Shown here: positions 1 through 10,776 of the stretch, piece after piece
Numbering within the stretch: the first letter of the stretch is position 1
Layout: every line of letters starts with the position of its first letter
Origin: Teratosphaeria epicoccoides
Taxonomy: Eukaryota; Ascomycota; Dothideomycetes; Mycosphaerellales; Teratosphaeriaceae
Reading direction: 5' to 3'
DNA length: 64,000 nt
Assembly (NCBI GenBank): GCA_021401465.1
Contig: JADDMT010000139.1
Coordinates: forward strand, 1-64,000
Position numbers and translations under genes: made by a program
Notes under the pieces: model-generated
The model's input: the letters and a program-made list of their open reading frames with translations, nothing else
Told to the model about the DNA's origin: nothing
The model's database searches: none

Positions 1-197
1 GGGGGGAGGGGGGGGGGGAAGGAGTGGACAAGTAGAGAAGGTGGAGGCTGAGGTAAGCGAGCTGGAGCGGCGCTTCTGCTGTAGCCTGTTGCGTCCTTTG
101 AAGATCCAAAGGGAAAGGGAAGGAACGTCATGCAGCCTCGGCACGCTAGCGTGTGGGTGTGCCTTCCCGTGGCGTCATCGGCTTTCACACTGATAAT

Positions 198-227
198 CTG
201 CCTGCCTGCCTGCCTGACTGTCTGCCT

Positions 228-264
<37 letters not shown>

Positions 265-266
265 CC
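198..266. repeat. (CTGC)n microsatellite upstream of the Rad26-like gene
   Basis: Tetranucleotide CTGC/TGCC repeat, near-perfect apart from two short interruptions (TGACTGTC and TTCC). It ends about 55 bp before the start codon of the downstream SNF2-family gene, so it probably lies in its promoter or 5' leader. Confidence 0.9.
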
Positions 267-320
267 ATGACTTCGCTCACCGCTCATCCGTAGCGCTTCT
301 CCCAATTGCTCTCACCGACC

Positions 321-3300
321 ATGGATCAGACCGACGATCACGTGCAGACGGTCACATTTCCAGACGAATCCGACGTCATCGCAGCAGCAGACAGAGAAAC
401 AGCACCTGCACCTGCAGGCGACAGAGATGAGGCCTCCGTTCTCGCGGAGCTTGCCGCGCGTGCTCGTGACCAGCACGACCTCGAGCGCGACATCGGACGA
501 CGGGCCGAGGCAGCCTTGACGGAACAGGCAGACGAGCGCGACAAGAAGCGGTGGGAGAAGACGCAGAAGACGAAGGACTTGTTGCTGGGACAGATGTGCG
601 CGGCAGAGCAGAAGCTGGGCCAGTTCGGCAACCACGCGACCAAGACCAAGCTGCGTGAGGAGATTGCAGAGCACAAGAGCAAGATCGCAGGCCTCGACCG
701 CGACTTGCACCAGATCCAGAAGCGGATAGACGAGCGACACGGCAATGCCGCGGGACGCGATGGCGCCACGCTGCTGGACGAGGCTGGCGCCAACCAGAGG
801 CTGCCGGGCGAGAGCCAGCGGGACTTCCTGATCCGGACGGGCAAGATCACGCCCTTCTCGAACGTGGGACGGCAATTGCTCAAGGCATCGTCGAGTCTGG
901 GAGATGTGCTGCTGGATGCCGAAGAGGAAGGCGAGACCGAGGAGGAGCAGACCGAGCCAGAGCCAGAGGCGGAGGGGCAGGGGCAGCCCCAGTCACACCG
1001 GAATCTGCTCATGCCGGGGTTTGAGCAGGAGGGTGCGAGTGCGGCGACCACACCACCAGCAGGTACGGATGTCGACGAGGCATTGGCGCGGAGGCTGCAG
1101 GACGAAGAGGATGCTTTAGAGAGGCCAGCGAAGCGGAGGCGACTGCACACGAGGCGTCAAGCACGTGCTGCCTCTCAGCCGGCGAGCTCTCCAGCAGAAG
1201 ACTCGGATGCATATGTGCCACCAGGGGATGAGGACGGTCTGGCCGCCGTGGGCGAATCGGCAGACGATCGTGAGCCCGAGGACGACGACGCAGAAGGCGA
1301 CTTCCCGCTTGCGACCACTCCGGGCATCAAGCGCAAGAGAGGCAAGCGCAAGAGCAAGAAGGCGGCGGCGGTCGATGAAGCGGCGGCAGCCGAAGACTTG
1401 ACTGGCATTGATGATGGGGACGAGAAAGTCTATCAGGACCGCCTGCAGAGCTGGGTGCGGCGACGACGAGCTGCACGGCGAAGGTTCAAGAATCGCCAGG
1501 GCGTGACGACGACGGAGGGGCCGCCTTCTCAAGGTCTTGCCGTGAAGTCTGAAGACGAAGATGCGTTTGATCTGGACGAGATACCGGAGAACAAGCCGGA
1601 ATGGAATATGCCCCACCCGACACGGACAGACGCCGTGTTCGAGGGCGGCTTTCGCATGCCCGGCGACATCTATCCCTCGCTCTTCGACTACCAGAAGACG
1701 GGCGTGCAGTGGCTATGGGAGCTGTACTCACAGCAGGTCGGTGGCATCATTGGCGACGAGATGGGCCTCGGAAAGACAATCCAAATCATCTCCTTCCTGG
1801 CTGGCCTGCATTACTCCGACAAGCTGACCAGGCCGATCATCGTGGTGTGTCCAGCGACTGTCATGAAGCAGTGGGTCAACGAGTTTCATCGTTGGTGGCC
1901 ACCGCTACGCGTCTCTATCCTTCATACCTCTGGTAGCGGTATGCTCGACGTAAAGCGCGAGGTCCGAGACGAAGATGACTTGGAGCAGCGCTACGGTCAT
2001 CGCCCTAATACGCAAGGCAGAGGCTACCAGGCGGCCAAGCGCATCGTTGACAAGGTGATACGTGATGGCCATGTCCTGGTCACAACCTACTCGGGCTTGC
2101 AGACGTATGCAGAGTTGTTGATACCTATCGATTGGGAGTATGCGGTCCTGGATGAGGGTCACAAGATCCGCAATCCAAATACCTCCATCACCATCTACTG
2201 CAAGGAGATTCGAACGCATAACCGGGTGATCCTGTCCGGCACGCCGATGCAGAACAACTTGACGGAGCTGTGGTCGCTGTTCGACTTCGTCTTTCCCATG
2301 CGTCTCGGCACACTGGTGAACTTCAGGACGCAGTTTGAGATCCCGATCAAGCAAGGTGGATACGCCAATGCCTCAAATCTGCAAGTGGAGACGGCGATGA
2401 AGTGCGCCGAGACTCTCAAAGACACCATCTCACCATACCTGCTGCAGCGCTTCAAGGTCGATGTGGCTGCCGACCTGCCGAAGAAGAGCGAGCGCGTCCT
2501 GTTCTGTAAACTCACGAAGCTACAGAGAGAAGCATACGAGTGGTTCCTGGCGTCCGAAGACATGAAGTCGATCCTTGCGGGCAAGCGTCAATCACTCTTT
2601 GGCATCGACATTCTGCGGAAGATCTGCAACCATCCGGATCTGGTCGAGCACAAGACGTTATCCAAGAAACCTGGCTATCAGTATGGCATTGGCACGAAGT
2701 CGGGCAAGATGCAAGTCGTGAAGGCGCTGCTGGAGATCTGGAGACGCAATGGGCACAAGACTCTTCTTTTCGCCCAGCACCGGATCATGCTCGACATCCT
2801 CGAGTCCTTCGTACAGGGGATGACTGGATTCAACTACCGTCGCATGGATGGCAATACCTCCATCAAAGACCGTCAGGATCTTGTTGACGAATTTAACAAA
2901 GACCCGAACCTGCATGTTTTCCTGCTCACCACCAAAGTCGGTGGCCTCGGCGTAAACTTGACCGGCGCCGATCGAGTCATCATCTACGATCCGGACTGGA
3001 ACCCTTCGACCGATGTTCAAGCACGTGAGCGAGCGTGGCGTCTCGGCCAGAAGAGGGAGGTGGAGATCTACCGTCTAATGACTGCTGGCACGATTGAAGA
3101 GAAGATCTATCACCGTCAGATCTTCAAGCAGTTCTTGACGAACAAGATTCTCAAAGATCCGAAGCAGAGACAGACCTTTCAACTCCGTGACCTCCAAGAC
3201 TTGTTCACACTTAGCGACAGCAAAGACGGTGAGACGGAGACTGGTAGTATCTTCAAGGGTACTGAGGTGCAACTGAAGAGCTCGAAGCAGCCGGGTGAGG

Positions 3301-4109
3301 ATGGCGGCTTACCGACTCCACCAGACGATGCCGCACCGAGGGAGAATGATGTAGATCGTCCGGCCATGAACGACGTCGCAGGTATCTCTCGGCAGGAGGA
3401 ATGGCACGGCGAGGACGAAGAACAACCCGACAAAGACGAAGGCAGCGCGAAAGACGCCCGCGTCCTATCTTCCATCTTTGCGCGCACCGGCGTACAGTCT
3501 GCGCTCGAACACGACGCCATCATCAACGGCAAGAAGGTCGTGCGCGCAGATCCAGAAATTATTGCCCGGGAGGCACGTAAAGTCGCGCAGCAGGCTGCAA
3601 GAGAACTGCAACGAGCAGGCGAGATTGCGAGGACCGTACCCGCCGGCGTTCCCACCTGGACTGGTCAAGTCGGCACCTCGGGCCGCCCAGAAGACCCACC
3701 TGCTCTTGCCCCCCGGCGCAGCGGCCTCGGCGCCTCCCGCGGCGGTCGCGGCGGCGGTAGCGCTCCCTCCTCCGCCTCCGTACTCGCGAACCTGCAAGCC
3801 CGCAACGCCGGCTCCGTCGCCTCTCCCTCATCTTCACGCGCCTCGACTCCCGCGGCGCGCCATAATGCGCGTAATTTTGCGCGTCGGGAAGAGCAGCCGA
3901 GGGGTAAGGAGTTCTTGGTGTTGATACGGGATTTTTTGAGGGCGCAGGGAGGGAGTTGTGTTACGCAGATGCTGGTTGATCATTTCAGTCGGTACTGTGG
4001 GACGCAGGAGCGGACGGCGGAGTTCAGGGAGATGTTGAAGATTATTGCGGTGCTGGAGAAGGGGGGAAGGGGAAGGGGGAGGTGGGTGCTTAGGGAAGAG
4101 CACAGGTGA
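321..4109 (+). CDS. RAD26: Rad26/Rhp26/CSB-type SNF2 DNA-dependent ATPase (transcription-coupled repair)
   Basis: Single-exon gene of 1262 aa. I start it at the ATG at 321; the open frame extends a few codons further but has no earlier ATG. The N-terminal third (to about residue 430) is charged and disordered, with a coiled-coil-like helix near residues 70-140 and basic stretches such as KRKRGKRKSKK. The SNF2 ATPase core follows: Walker A GDEMGLGKT (K485), the DEGH box near 611, the SGTPMQNN motif, then helicase C with ARERAWRLGQ. The C-terminal part ends in a compact segment that may be the ubiquitin-binding/winged-helix region of CSB proteins. In this family the ATPase moves on DNA at stalled RNA polymerase II and starts transcription-coupled nucleotide excision repair in the nucleus. 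The DEGH box and the long acidic N-terminus separate it from Rad54 and chromatin remodellers. Family assignment is strong; orthology to CSB is inferred from overall organisation. Confidence 0.92.
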   Translation: MDQTDDHVQTVTFPDESDVIAAADRETAPAPAGDRDEASVLAELAARARDQHDLERDIGRRAEAALTEQADERDKKRWEKTQKTKDLLLGQMCAAEQKLGQFGNHATKTKLREEIAEHKSKIAGLDRDLHQIQKRIDERHGNAAGRDGATLLDEAGANQRLPGESQRDFLIRTGKITPFSNVGRQLLKASSSLGDVLLDAEEEGETEEEQTEPEPEAEGQGQPQSHRNLLMPGFEQEGASAATTPPAGTDVDEALARRLQDEEDALERPAKRRRLHTRRQARAASQPASSPAEDSDAYVPPGDEDGLAAVGESADDREPEDDDAEGDFPLATTPGIKRKRGKRKSKKAAAVDEAAAAEDLTGIDDGDEKVYQDRLQSWVRRRRAARRRFKNRQGVTTTEGPPSQGLAVKSEDEDAFDLDEIPENKPEWNMPHPTRTDAVFEGGFRMPGDIYPSLFDYQKTGVQWLWELYSQQVGGIIGDEMGLGKTIQIISFLAGLHYSDKLTRPIIVVCPATVMKQWVNEFHRWWPPLRVSILHTSGSGMLDVKREVRDEDDLEQRYGHRPNTQGRGYQAAKRIVDKVIRDGHVLVTTYSGLQTYAELLIPIDWEYAVLDEGHKIRNPNTSITIYCKEIRTHNRVILSGTPMQNNLTELWSLFDFVFPMRLGTLVNFRTQFEIPIKQGGYANASNLQVETAMKCAETLKDTISPYLLQRFKVDVAADLPKKSERVLFCKLTKLQREAYEWFLASEDMKSILAGKRQSLFGIDILRKICNHPDLVEHKTLSKKPGYQYGIGTKSGKMQVVKALLEIWRRNGHKTLLFAQHRIMLDILESFVQGMTGFNYRRMDGNTSIKDRQDLVDEFNKDPNLHVFLLTTKVGGLGVNLTGADRVIIYDPDWNPSTDVQARERAWRLGQKREVEIYRLMTAGTIEEKIYHRQIFKQFLTNKILKDPKQRQTFQLRDLQDLFTLSDSKDGETETGSIFKGTEVQLKSSKQPGEDGGLPTPPDDAAPRENDVDRPAMNDVAGISRQEEWHGEDEEQPDKDEGSAKDARVLSSIFARTGVQSALEHDAIINGKKVVRADPEIIAREARKVAQQAARELQRAGEIARTVPAGVPTWTGQVGTSGRPEDPPALAPRRSGLGASRGGRGGGSAPSSASVLANLQARNAGSVASPSSSRASTPAARHNARNFARREEQPRGKEFLVLIRDFLRAQGGSCVTQMLVDHFSRYCGTQERTAEFREMLKIIAVLEKGGRGRGRWVLREEHR

Positions 4110-5037
4110 GGTGGGGAGGTGGCGAGGCTTTGGAAGTGAGGACAGGAGGAGTATTGACAAATCGATGGCAAGGTGGTGGTGACGATGATTTGGAATCACA
4201 GCACAGGATCTTGACGATATGGCTGATGATATGGTAGAACATGAGTCGATGCACGTAAAGCTGCTGTTTCGTCAGCATCGTACAGCTTGATTCGTCCTGA
4301 TCTGATAATTTGCGCTGCTGAGAATTACGTTCAAATTGCACTCCGCTGAACAGTTCTCTTTCTGGATAAACGTCCGCTGCAGGCAACAGCACTCGAACTA
4401 TCTTCTGCACCTAGCCATCTCTGGAAGATGTATACCTCAATTCCGCGTCCCGCCAACAGACAGACCAGGAAATCCTCCAAGCATCTCTACCCAGCCGCAG
4501 ACATCCTCCCGTCCACCCCGGCGACCTCACGAACATCGGCACGTCAGCAGCACTGCAAGCGCGAACTCGATTGGCTCGACGCGCAGCCTCGTCGACGCTT
4601 TAAGTCGTGGTGACGGGGAGAACTACGATGTCGGGCGCGACGGGCTGGAGGCGGCGGGGTGTGAGATGGAGGGAGGGTGCGGGGGAGGGGTTGGGGGGGG
4701 GCGAGATTGCTTGCTCAGGTGCAGCGGGGAAGCGTGGGTGGTAGGGTGCCGGGAGGGTGAATGGTGGAAGGTGTACCGAGGCCGCGGGGACGCGGAAGCA
4801 GGAGGGTTAATGCTGCGGTTGTTTGAGGGGGGAGGAAGGAGGAGAGGAGGGGGGAGGCAGGAGGTGGAGTTGTGTGGATGGCAGATGGGTCGCCGTTTTG
4901 AGAACACGCCATCATCACGGATCATCGTTTTTTTTCTTTTTTTTTTCTTTTTGTTTCTTTTTGTTTTTTTTTTTGTTTTTTTGGTTTGTATTGGTTTTGT
5001 TTTTTTCGCCCCGCCGGCCCGCCATCAAGATCTTCAT
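4110..5037. other. Gene-free stretch with G-rich and T-rich low-complexity DNA
   Basis: I see no convincing gene here. Positions about 4640-4870 are strongly purine/G-rich on the plus strand, and about 4926-5005 is a T-rich tract with runs of up to 12 T broken by C or G. Long frames in this part consist of Pro/Ser- or Phe-rich low-complexity sequence and are not credible proteins. Confidence 0.6.
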
Positions 5038-5480
5038 CTAAATATCCACCTTCCTCCCGTCCGAGCGGCGGACATCCTCCGTGACACACGTGGGTATAAT
5101 CTCCGCGCAAAAGTATGCCACGCCGTTCTGCGTCGGCAGCGCAATGTTTGGGAAATTGGATTTGTGGATGTATCGCCAGATTCGCAGGCCGGCGATATTG
5201 GCAGGCGCGAGGGCGGCTTTCGTGAATGGGGGCGAGGCGTTGGAAGTTGCGGGGATTAGAGGTTCGATCATTCGGAGTCGGGGAGGTTGACGCCTTTGGC
5301 TGCGAGGAGGAGCTTGAAGAAGCCCGAATCGTCGTCATTGTTGCCGAAGATGTAGGGTCGTCGGGTGACCTTGCCTTGGCTCTTGGAGCGTTGAGGCGGT
5401 GTAATCAGAGAAGATGATTTTATTGTCACCGGGCGGTCCGAAGTTTCCGGTGATCGCAAAAGCACTCGATTGAGATTGAT
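5038..5480 (-). pseudogene. Remnant of a type-B carboxylesterase (C-terminal part, frameshifted)
   Basis: Three overlapping minus-strand frames read in order like the C-terminal half of a fungal type-B carboxylesterase. The first (about 5480-5395) contains DNKIIFSDYTA. The second (to 5268) contains RRPYIFGNNDDDSGFFK and ends at a stop. The third (5271-5038) contains IWRYIHKSNFPNIALP and GVAYFCAEIIPT. Family members carry the corresponding FGNNxxEAGFF, WRYxxxGxFPN and GAYHGAEI blocks in this order. Here the catalytic-loop His of the HGAEI-type block reads as Phe-Cys, the frame changes at least twice, and the N-terminal half with the GESAGG nucleophile is absent. The T-rich tract lies just beyond the 3' end. 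I call it a decayed gene; the family call rests on motif memory, not alignment. Confidence 0.6.
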
Positions 5481-5603
5481 TCGCGAATGAGAGCCTTGAT
5501 AAGAGCATCCATTGTCTCACGTGGGGACCGCAGAAGTGTCCGTGGCGCGCTGGAGCTTGCAAGTGAGGTCTACTTGAGCTTAGTCCACCGCCGGACTCGG
5601 AAT

Positions 5604-6455
5604 TCAAGTCTGTGCCCTTTGATACGTGATCTTCACCTCCTGGTCACCAAGCTTCTGCCCGCTCAACGCCTCCTTCGCCGCAACGGCGCCCGTCTCATCT
5701 TCATACTCCACAAACGCAATCCCTACACGCGTGGGCACCATGCGCACCTCCTTGAACCCTGGAAAGCGTCCAAAGATGATGCTGAGCATGTCCTTGCCAT
5801 AGTTCTCTGGCACGTCGCGCAGCAGCAGGATCTTGTTCGGCGGCAGGTACTCCTCTGGCACGACGCCGGTAGCCGCGCTGGGTTTGGCGGATTTGGCAGG
5901 CCGCTCGGCAAGGGAAGAGTCGGCATTGCGCTTTTGCTTCGCGAGTTGGGCTGCCGCGGCTGCTTCTGCGGCTTGCTTGCGCTCTACCTCGTGTCAGTCT
6001 GTTGAGAGGTCTCGTTATGGCTGTGACCGTACCTTTCTCAGCCAGCCTCTGCTGCTTGTGCTTTTCCAAACCCTCCTCACCATCCTCCCTCAGCACCGTC
6101 GCATCGGATCTGCTCCTGGCGAACTCCAGGCGCATCTGCTGGCCCAGGAGATCGAAGCCCTGCAATTCATCAATCGCCTCTTGTGCTGAGTCCGCGCTAT
6201 CGTACACGACGAAGGCCTGACCTTTGCGCTTCAAGGATTTCTTTGCGATGATATCGACGACATTGCCGTACTCCTCAAAGAGTGGGCGCAGCGTCTCCAC
6301 GAGGGTCGGGATCTTGATGTTCTCGTCGAGATTGCGGATATAGACACTACACGTCGCCGTCAGCGATACTTGCCAACCCGGTCGCGCTGTTCGTACGGTG
6401 TGCAATGTACGAACGTTGCGTTGGGTGGAATGTCTCCGTCCTCGGAGTCGGCCAT
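5604..6455 (-). CDS. U1A/U2B''-type snRNP protein with two RRM domains
   Basis: Three exons on the minus strand: 6455-6415, 6346-6033 and 5983-5604 (introns of 68 and 49 nt with GT..AG ends and CTGAC branch points), giving 244 aa. RRM1 starts at about residue 14 with RNP2 VYIRNL (15-20) and RNP1 KGQAFVVY (55-62). A Lys/Gln/Ala-rich linker follows, and RRM2 runs from about residue 169 to the end with RNP2 ILLLRDV and RNP1 VGIAFVEY. This two-RRM layout is that of U1A (Mud1) and U2B'' (Msl1), which bind the stem-loops of U1 or U2 snRNA in the spliceosome. Which snRNA it binds cannot be told from sequence alone. The start is fixed because the short first exon splices in frame directly onto RNP2. 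It is divergent from the MFS transporter gene. Confidence 0.93.
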
Positions 6456-6769
6456 GATAAGATTCAGCTTTGACGCTTGGCCTTTCGCTCAGATCTTCGA
6501 CTAAGAGCAGATGGCGTGTCAACTTAGGAGGACCTCCTGTGTTGACATGAAAGAAGCCAGTTTCATGTGCTCGGAACGTACCGAGCCCCCCGATCGTGCT
6601 ACTCTCCCCACGCACCTCAACGTTCCTGCAGCCATGACGTCCACCATATGCGAACTGTTCCGCGCATAAACTACGTAAATTTAGATTGTGGTGAGTGATG
6701 TTCATTCTGATTTTTTGGGCCCTCCACTCCTACACATCGGACTCTCACGAGGCTCTCCCACACGCCATC

Positions 6770-8309
6770 ATGACCGTACTCCGCAAGGCTATCAACACAC
6801 TACAGGTTCCAGGCTCTGACTACAACCAGAAACCGGCCGGCTTGCAATGGCGGAGCAATACGTTCTTCATCGTAGCCACTGTGGCGGTTGGTCTTTTCAC
6901 GGATCTCTTCCTGTATGGCTTGGTGGTACCGATCCTACCTTTCATGCTGCAGGACCGAATAGGCATTCCAAAGTCTGAAGTCCAAAGCAATGTGGACGGC
7001 TTGCTCGCCGCTTACGCCGGAGCAAGCGTGATTGTAAGCCCTCTGGCCGGATGGCTTGCAGATCGCATGTCAACGAGGCAGGCGCCTTTCTTGCTGGGTC
7101 TGCTGGCGCTGCTTGGCGCGACCATCTTGCTGCTTGTAGGACAGAGCTTGCCGGTTTTGTACTTGGGACGAGTGTCGCAAGGAATCAGCGGTGCTTTCGT
7201 CTGGACCATCGGTCTGGCATTGTGCTTGGAGACTGTTGGGCCCGAGAACTTGGGGAAGACGATAGGATCGGTATGCCTCGCCATTCGACAATCGACTTTG
7301 CCAAGACTAACAAGTTCGATAGATTTTCAGCTTTATCGGAGTAGGCAATCTCGCGTCTCCACTACTCGGCGGCGTGCTCTACGAGAAAGCCGGCTACGCT
7401 GGCGTCTTTGGTATCGCCTTTGCCATCTTGGCAGTCGACTTCTTCATGCGGGTTCTTGTCATCGAGAAGAAAGTCGCAAAGCGGTACCAGGCTGCAGATC
7501 CGCACTCTGTCAGTGATCTCAATACAACACCCAGAGACCAGCAGCACGGTAATGACGGCGAGCAAGGCGAGCAAGACGAAGAGTCGCCATTATTGGGTAG
7601 CAAGCAGGACGGTGAGAAAGGTTTCAAAATCTCGGCGAACCAGCCATGGATCGCAAGGAAAATTCCTATCCTACCTTGTCTCGCCGATCCGAGGCTGCTT
7701 ACGGCGCTGCTCGTTGCTTTCGTGCAGGCAGCTCTACTCGGTAATTTCGATGCCACCATCCCGACTGTAGCACAAGACTATTACAGCTTCGATAGCCTGA
7801 AAGCCGGCGTCCTCTTTCTACCACTAGGCGCCTTCGATTTCATTCTAGGCCCGCTATTCGGTTGGGCCGTCGATCGCTTCGGGACCAAAAGCGTCGCCGT
7901 CGGCGCATACTCTTATCTTGTGCCAATCCTAATCCTTCTAAGGATCCCTCAGCCTGGAGGTATGGAGCAAATTATCATTTACGGCGTGCTGCTCGCCTTC
8001 TGCGGTGTTGGTCTTGCAGGCATTGGCGCGCCATCTATCGTGGAGGCGGGTTCTATTGTGCAAAAGTACTACGAAGTCAACCCCGACTTCTTCGGGGAGG
8101 ACGGACCATATGCACAGCTCTATGGATTGAACAGCATGGTATTCTCTGCGGGTCTGACTCTCGGCCCAGAGCTTGCTGGAGAGCTGAAGCAGGTCATCGG
8201 ATATGGCAACATGAATATTGTGCTGGCTGCCATTTGTGCAGTGACTGCTGGCTTATGTTTCGTCTTTATTGGTGGCACTCCGAAGCTATTGAGGAAGAGC
8301 AAAAGCTGA
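6770..8309 (+). CDS. MFS transporter, DHA1/vesicular-amine-transporter-like
   Basis: Two exons, 6770-7270 and 7323-8309, giving 495 aa. The 52-nt intron has GTATGC, a GACTAAC branch point and an AG acceptor, and joins GKTIGS to IFSFIGVGN in phase 0. The first transmembrane segments are clear (FIVATVAVGLFTDLFLYGLV; ANY-like stretches follow), and the loop between TM2 and TM3 carries MFS motif A as GWLADRMSTRQAP. A hydrophilic central loop of about 60 residues separates the six-helix halves, and the second half contains LGPLFGWAVDRFG, a second motif-A-like loop. The order and the N-terminal sequence resemble fungal DHA1 drug/amine:proton antiporters of the SLC18-like group, at the plasma or vacuolar membrane. 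The substrate is unknown. An in-frame stretch upstream of 6770 lacks conserved features, so I use this ATG. Confidence 0.9.
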
Positions 8310-9480
8310 TCTCACATTTGTAGATACTCCTGTACGCGATCGATGTCTATTAGCGGCTCTCGAGTTGTCGACTGGCACACAATGAATGATGCGCCGTGTT
8401 CAATAGACCGCAAGGTGTTGGCTTGCGACCAAGCTACGGCTGCTGATAGCAACACCGCCTCCAGCATTCCACCGATGTATACACATCGTCGGCCTCCAGT
8501 ACCGTCGAGTTTGCAATGTATCAATGTTGGCTACGTCGTCAATCAGATTCAATGATATTTAAGTCAGGCACCAAGATAACCAACTCAGACCCGATCACCA
8601 ATACCCAGGTGCTGACACTCAAACCCACGACCATGCCCCATTCATTGCAGCCGGCAACAAACGAGACGGCTCACACTAGATGGCAGCCAAGGCATCAAGG
8701 CCGACCATTCCGCGCTAAGATATTGAGCTTGGGCGCTTCCTCTGCCCGAGTCTGGATTCTATTTGTTGACCGGCTCGCTTGATGGAAAGATGGGTTAAAA
8801 GAATATTGAATGTATTGTTGCGTATCCAGTGAATTGAACGAGGGGTCTGCCTCTACTCGCGACGGAGAATCAGGGCCTAAAGTGGAAGAATCGCCTGGTG
8901 GCTAGAATCAAGTTTAACTGATCTCGTGGTAGTGAACGCTGTGATCTGATCCAGGCGATCGGGATGTGATTGACGGTCAATAGTTGACCGGCAGTGAGGA
9001 TTTCCGTTCGGCGTAAGTTCGTGGTGCTCCTGACTGGAAAGCTGTTGATGGCGTCCGAATTCATCGCTCAATATGTGGCCAGTATATGTCCGGCCGAATC
9101 GAGTATACCGTCACCTGGTCTCTTGATGCCCGTTGAGCGCTGGCTTCGGCGTATGCCGCGCTTGGAATGCTGCCTTGATAGGCCGTCCTTGGAAGTCTCG
9201 AACTCCTTGGTTCGGCTGTCCCTCCTCTCGGTGCCGCGGGACAAGTACAATGCCATTGAAGGGAGACATTGAACTGTTTTATTGGTCGATACCACGAGCT
9301 TGTATGACGATGCAAATGAGCTCTTGCCGAGAATTTACGATATGCGATCCACCATAATAGTCAACAGTGTCAAGATCAAATATGATAAAAGTCAAATCTG
9401 CAATCATGGCTAGATACACACATACATACCGCTTCTGCTCAATCTTTGCTCCTCCATTCGCTCGTTAACCTCGCATCAGG
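8310..9480. other. Gene-free stretch
   Basis: Only short frames with no recognisable domain, no tRNA-like B box and no obvious repeat were seen. It probably holds the 3' region of the MFS gene and the promoter of the next gene. Confidence 0.5.
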
Positions 9481-9575
9481 TTGTTTCGGTCATTTGTTTG
9501 GCTGCTAACGGCTTCCTCACACGTTTCAGCACAAAGTGATCCAAGTAAGCATCTCATGTCCGTCCATTCAGCTAG

Positions 9576-10349
9576 ATGCTCAGTGCGGATACAGTTGTTG
9601 GCGTCGTTGTACAAAACCAATGCGGAATCACCGTCCGTCCAGCCTCACTCTTTACCACATCCGCATTGATCTCCTCAACTATCACAGTAGACTCGACCGT
9701 TATCGTTTCACCTGCAGGTACGACAGCCTCCTCAACAAGCACTTCTTCGGCCGCCACCGCAGTCTCGCTCGACACTGCGTGCCCAGCATGTAGGGGGCAG
9801 GCCGCAGATGCCGACTCTTGTGCAGCGAAGTGCGATGCTCGAGATCAGTGTCTGGGCATGACCTTCTCCAACACCACCACGATCGCTTGCACGCTTTACA
9901 GCTCGCTCAACGGCACCAGGATCGTGCATGGCAGCATCGCGGCGAGCAAAGTGGATGCCCCTGGCTCAGTCGCAATCTCTACGTCGGCCATCTCATCATT
10001 CAATACGCTCAGCTCGACATCGGCCACGACATTCAGCACAGTGCCAACGAGCATAGGCTCGAGCACATCGAGTAGCTCGGCACCGTCCGCATTCTCTGAC
10101 ACCACAGTACCCGTGTCAAACACAGCCTCTAGATCGCCCTCCGGCATACCTTCTGCCGCAGTGTCCTTTGCTCCCTCCCTAGTATCGCCAACGGGTGCAT
10201 CATGTCCGCTTTCTAATAGCACGACTGCGGCTCTGACGGGCACAGTATTTGGGACAGCTGTGTCTGCGGGTGTCACATTACGAGCATGTTTAATGTACTC
10301 TATCGCTCGTACCTGTACAAGTGTCAAGTGTTTCGTTTCAACACAGTGA
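9576..10349 (+). CDS. Ser/Thr-rich, probably secreted protein with a PAN/Apple-like cysteine module
   Basis: The main frame encodes 257 aa, very rich in Ser, Thr and Ala as in O-glycosylated fungal surface proteins. Between about residues 65 and 115 is a six-cysteine block (CPAC, CAAKC, CLGMTF, CTLY) resembling a PAN/Apple-like fold. As it stands the protein has no signal peptide, and a stop codon lies immediately upstream of the ATG. However, 9481-9544 encodes FRSFVWLLTASSHVSAQ, which looks like a secretion signal. A GTAAGC donor at 9545 and an ATACAG acceptor ending at 9590 would splice it in frame to the body. That model lacks a visible start codon, so a further 5' exon would be needed. 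The true gene probably starts upstream; the function is unknown. Confidence 0.5.
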   Translation: MLSADTVVGVVVQNQCGITVRPASLFTTSALISSTITVDSTVIVSPAGTTASSTSTSSAATAVSLDTACPACRGQAADADSCAAKCDARDQCLGMTFSNTTTIACTLYSSLNGTRIVHGSIAASKVDAPGSVAISTSAISSFNTLSSTSATTFSTVPTSIGSSTSSSSAPSAFSDTTVPVSNTASRSPSGIPSAAVSFAPSLVSPTGASCPLSNSTTAALTGTVFGTAVSAGVTLRACLMYSIARTCTSVKCFVSTQ

Positions 10350-10776
10350 CGGTCTTCGTGGGCCTCTTATGGCGCGTAAGGCCAAGCCTGTGTTGACAAG
10401 ACCTTCTGTCCGATCCAAGTTTGACAGGGTTCCCAAGAAGAGGTACATTACGTCTGTCGAACCTTTTGAGGTGTGAAATAGCCCGCTTGGTAATGATATC
10501 GGCAAAACAAATTCGCAGGTCCATTGACCTCACCATGGTCTCCGCGCTGGGTTTGTGGTCTAGATATGGTACTCCCTTAGCATATGCATCCTCATGGATG
10601 GGAGCGGCCCAGCAAATCCAAATCGAGTTCTTTTGCTCTTTTGCTAGCGGGCAGCTCTGAGGAGGCTGTATGCATAATGATCAATGGTCCATGAAATTAC
10701 TGGTCGAGATGTGCTTCACACATTGAGCTCACAATCTTTTTGTCCTGTTCGAGGTCTCCATCCTACCAACTATCCC
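10350..10776. other. Convergent intergenic region
   Basis: Lies between the 3' ends of the Ser/Thr-rich gene (plus) and the membrane-protein gene (minus). No coding or RNA feature was seen. Confidence 0.5.
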
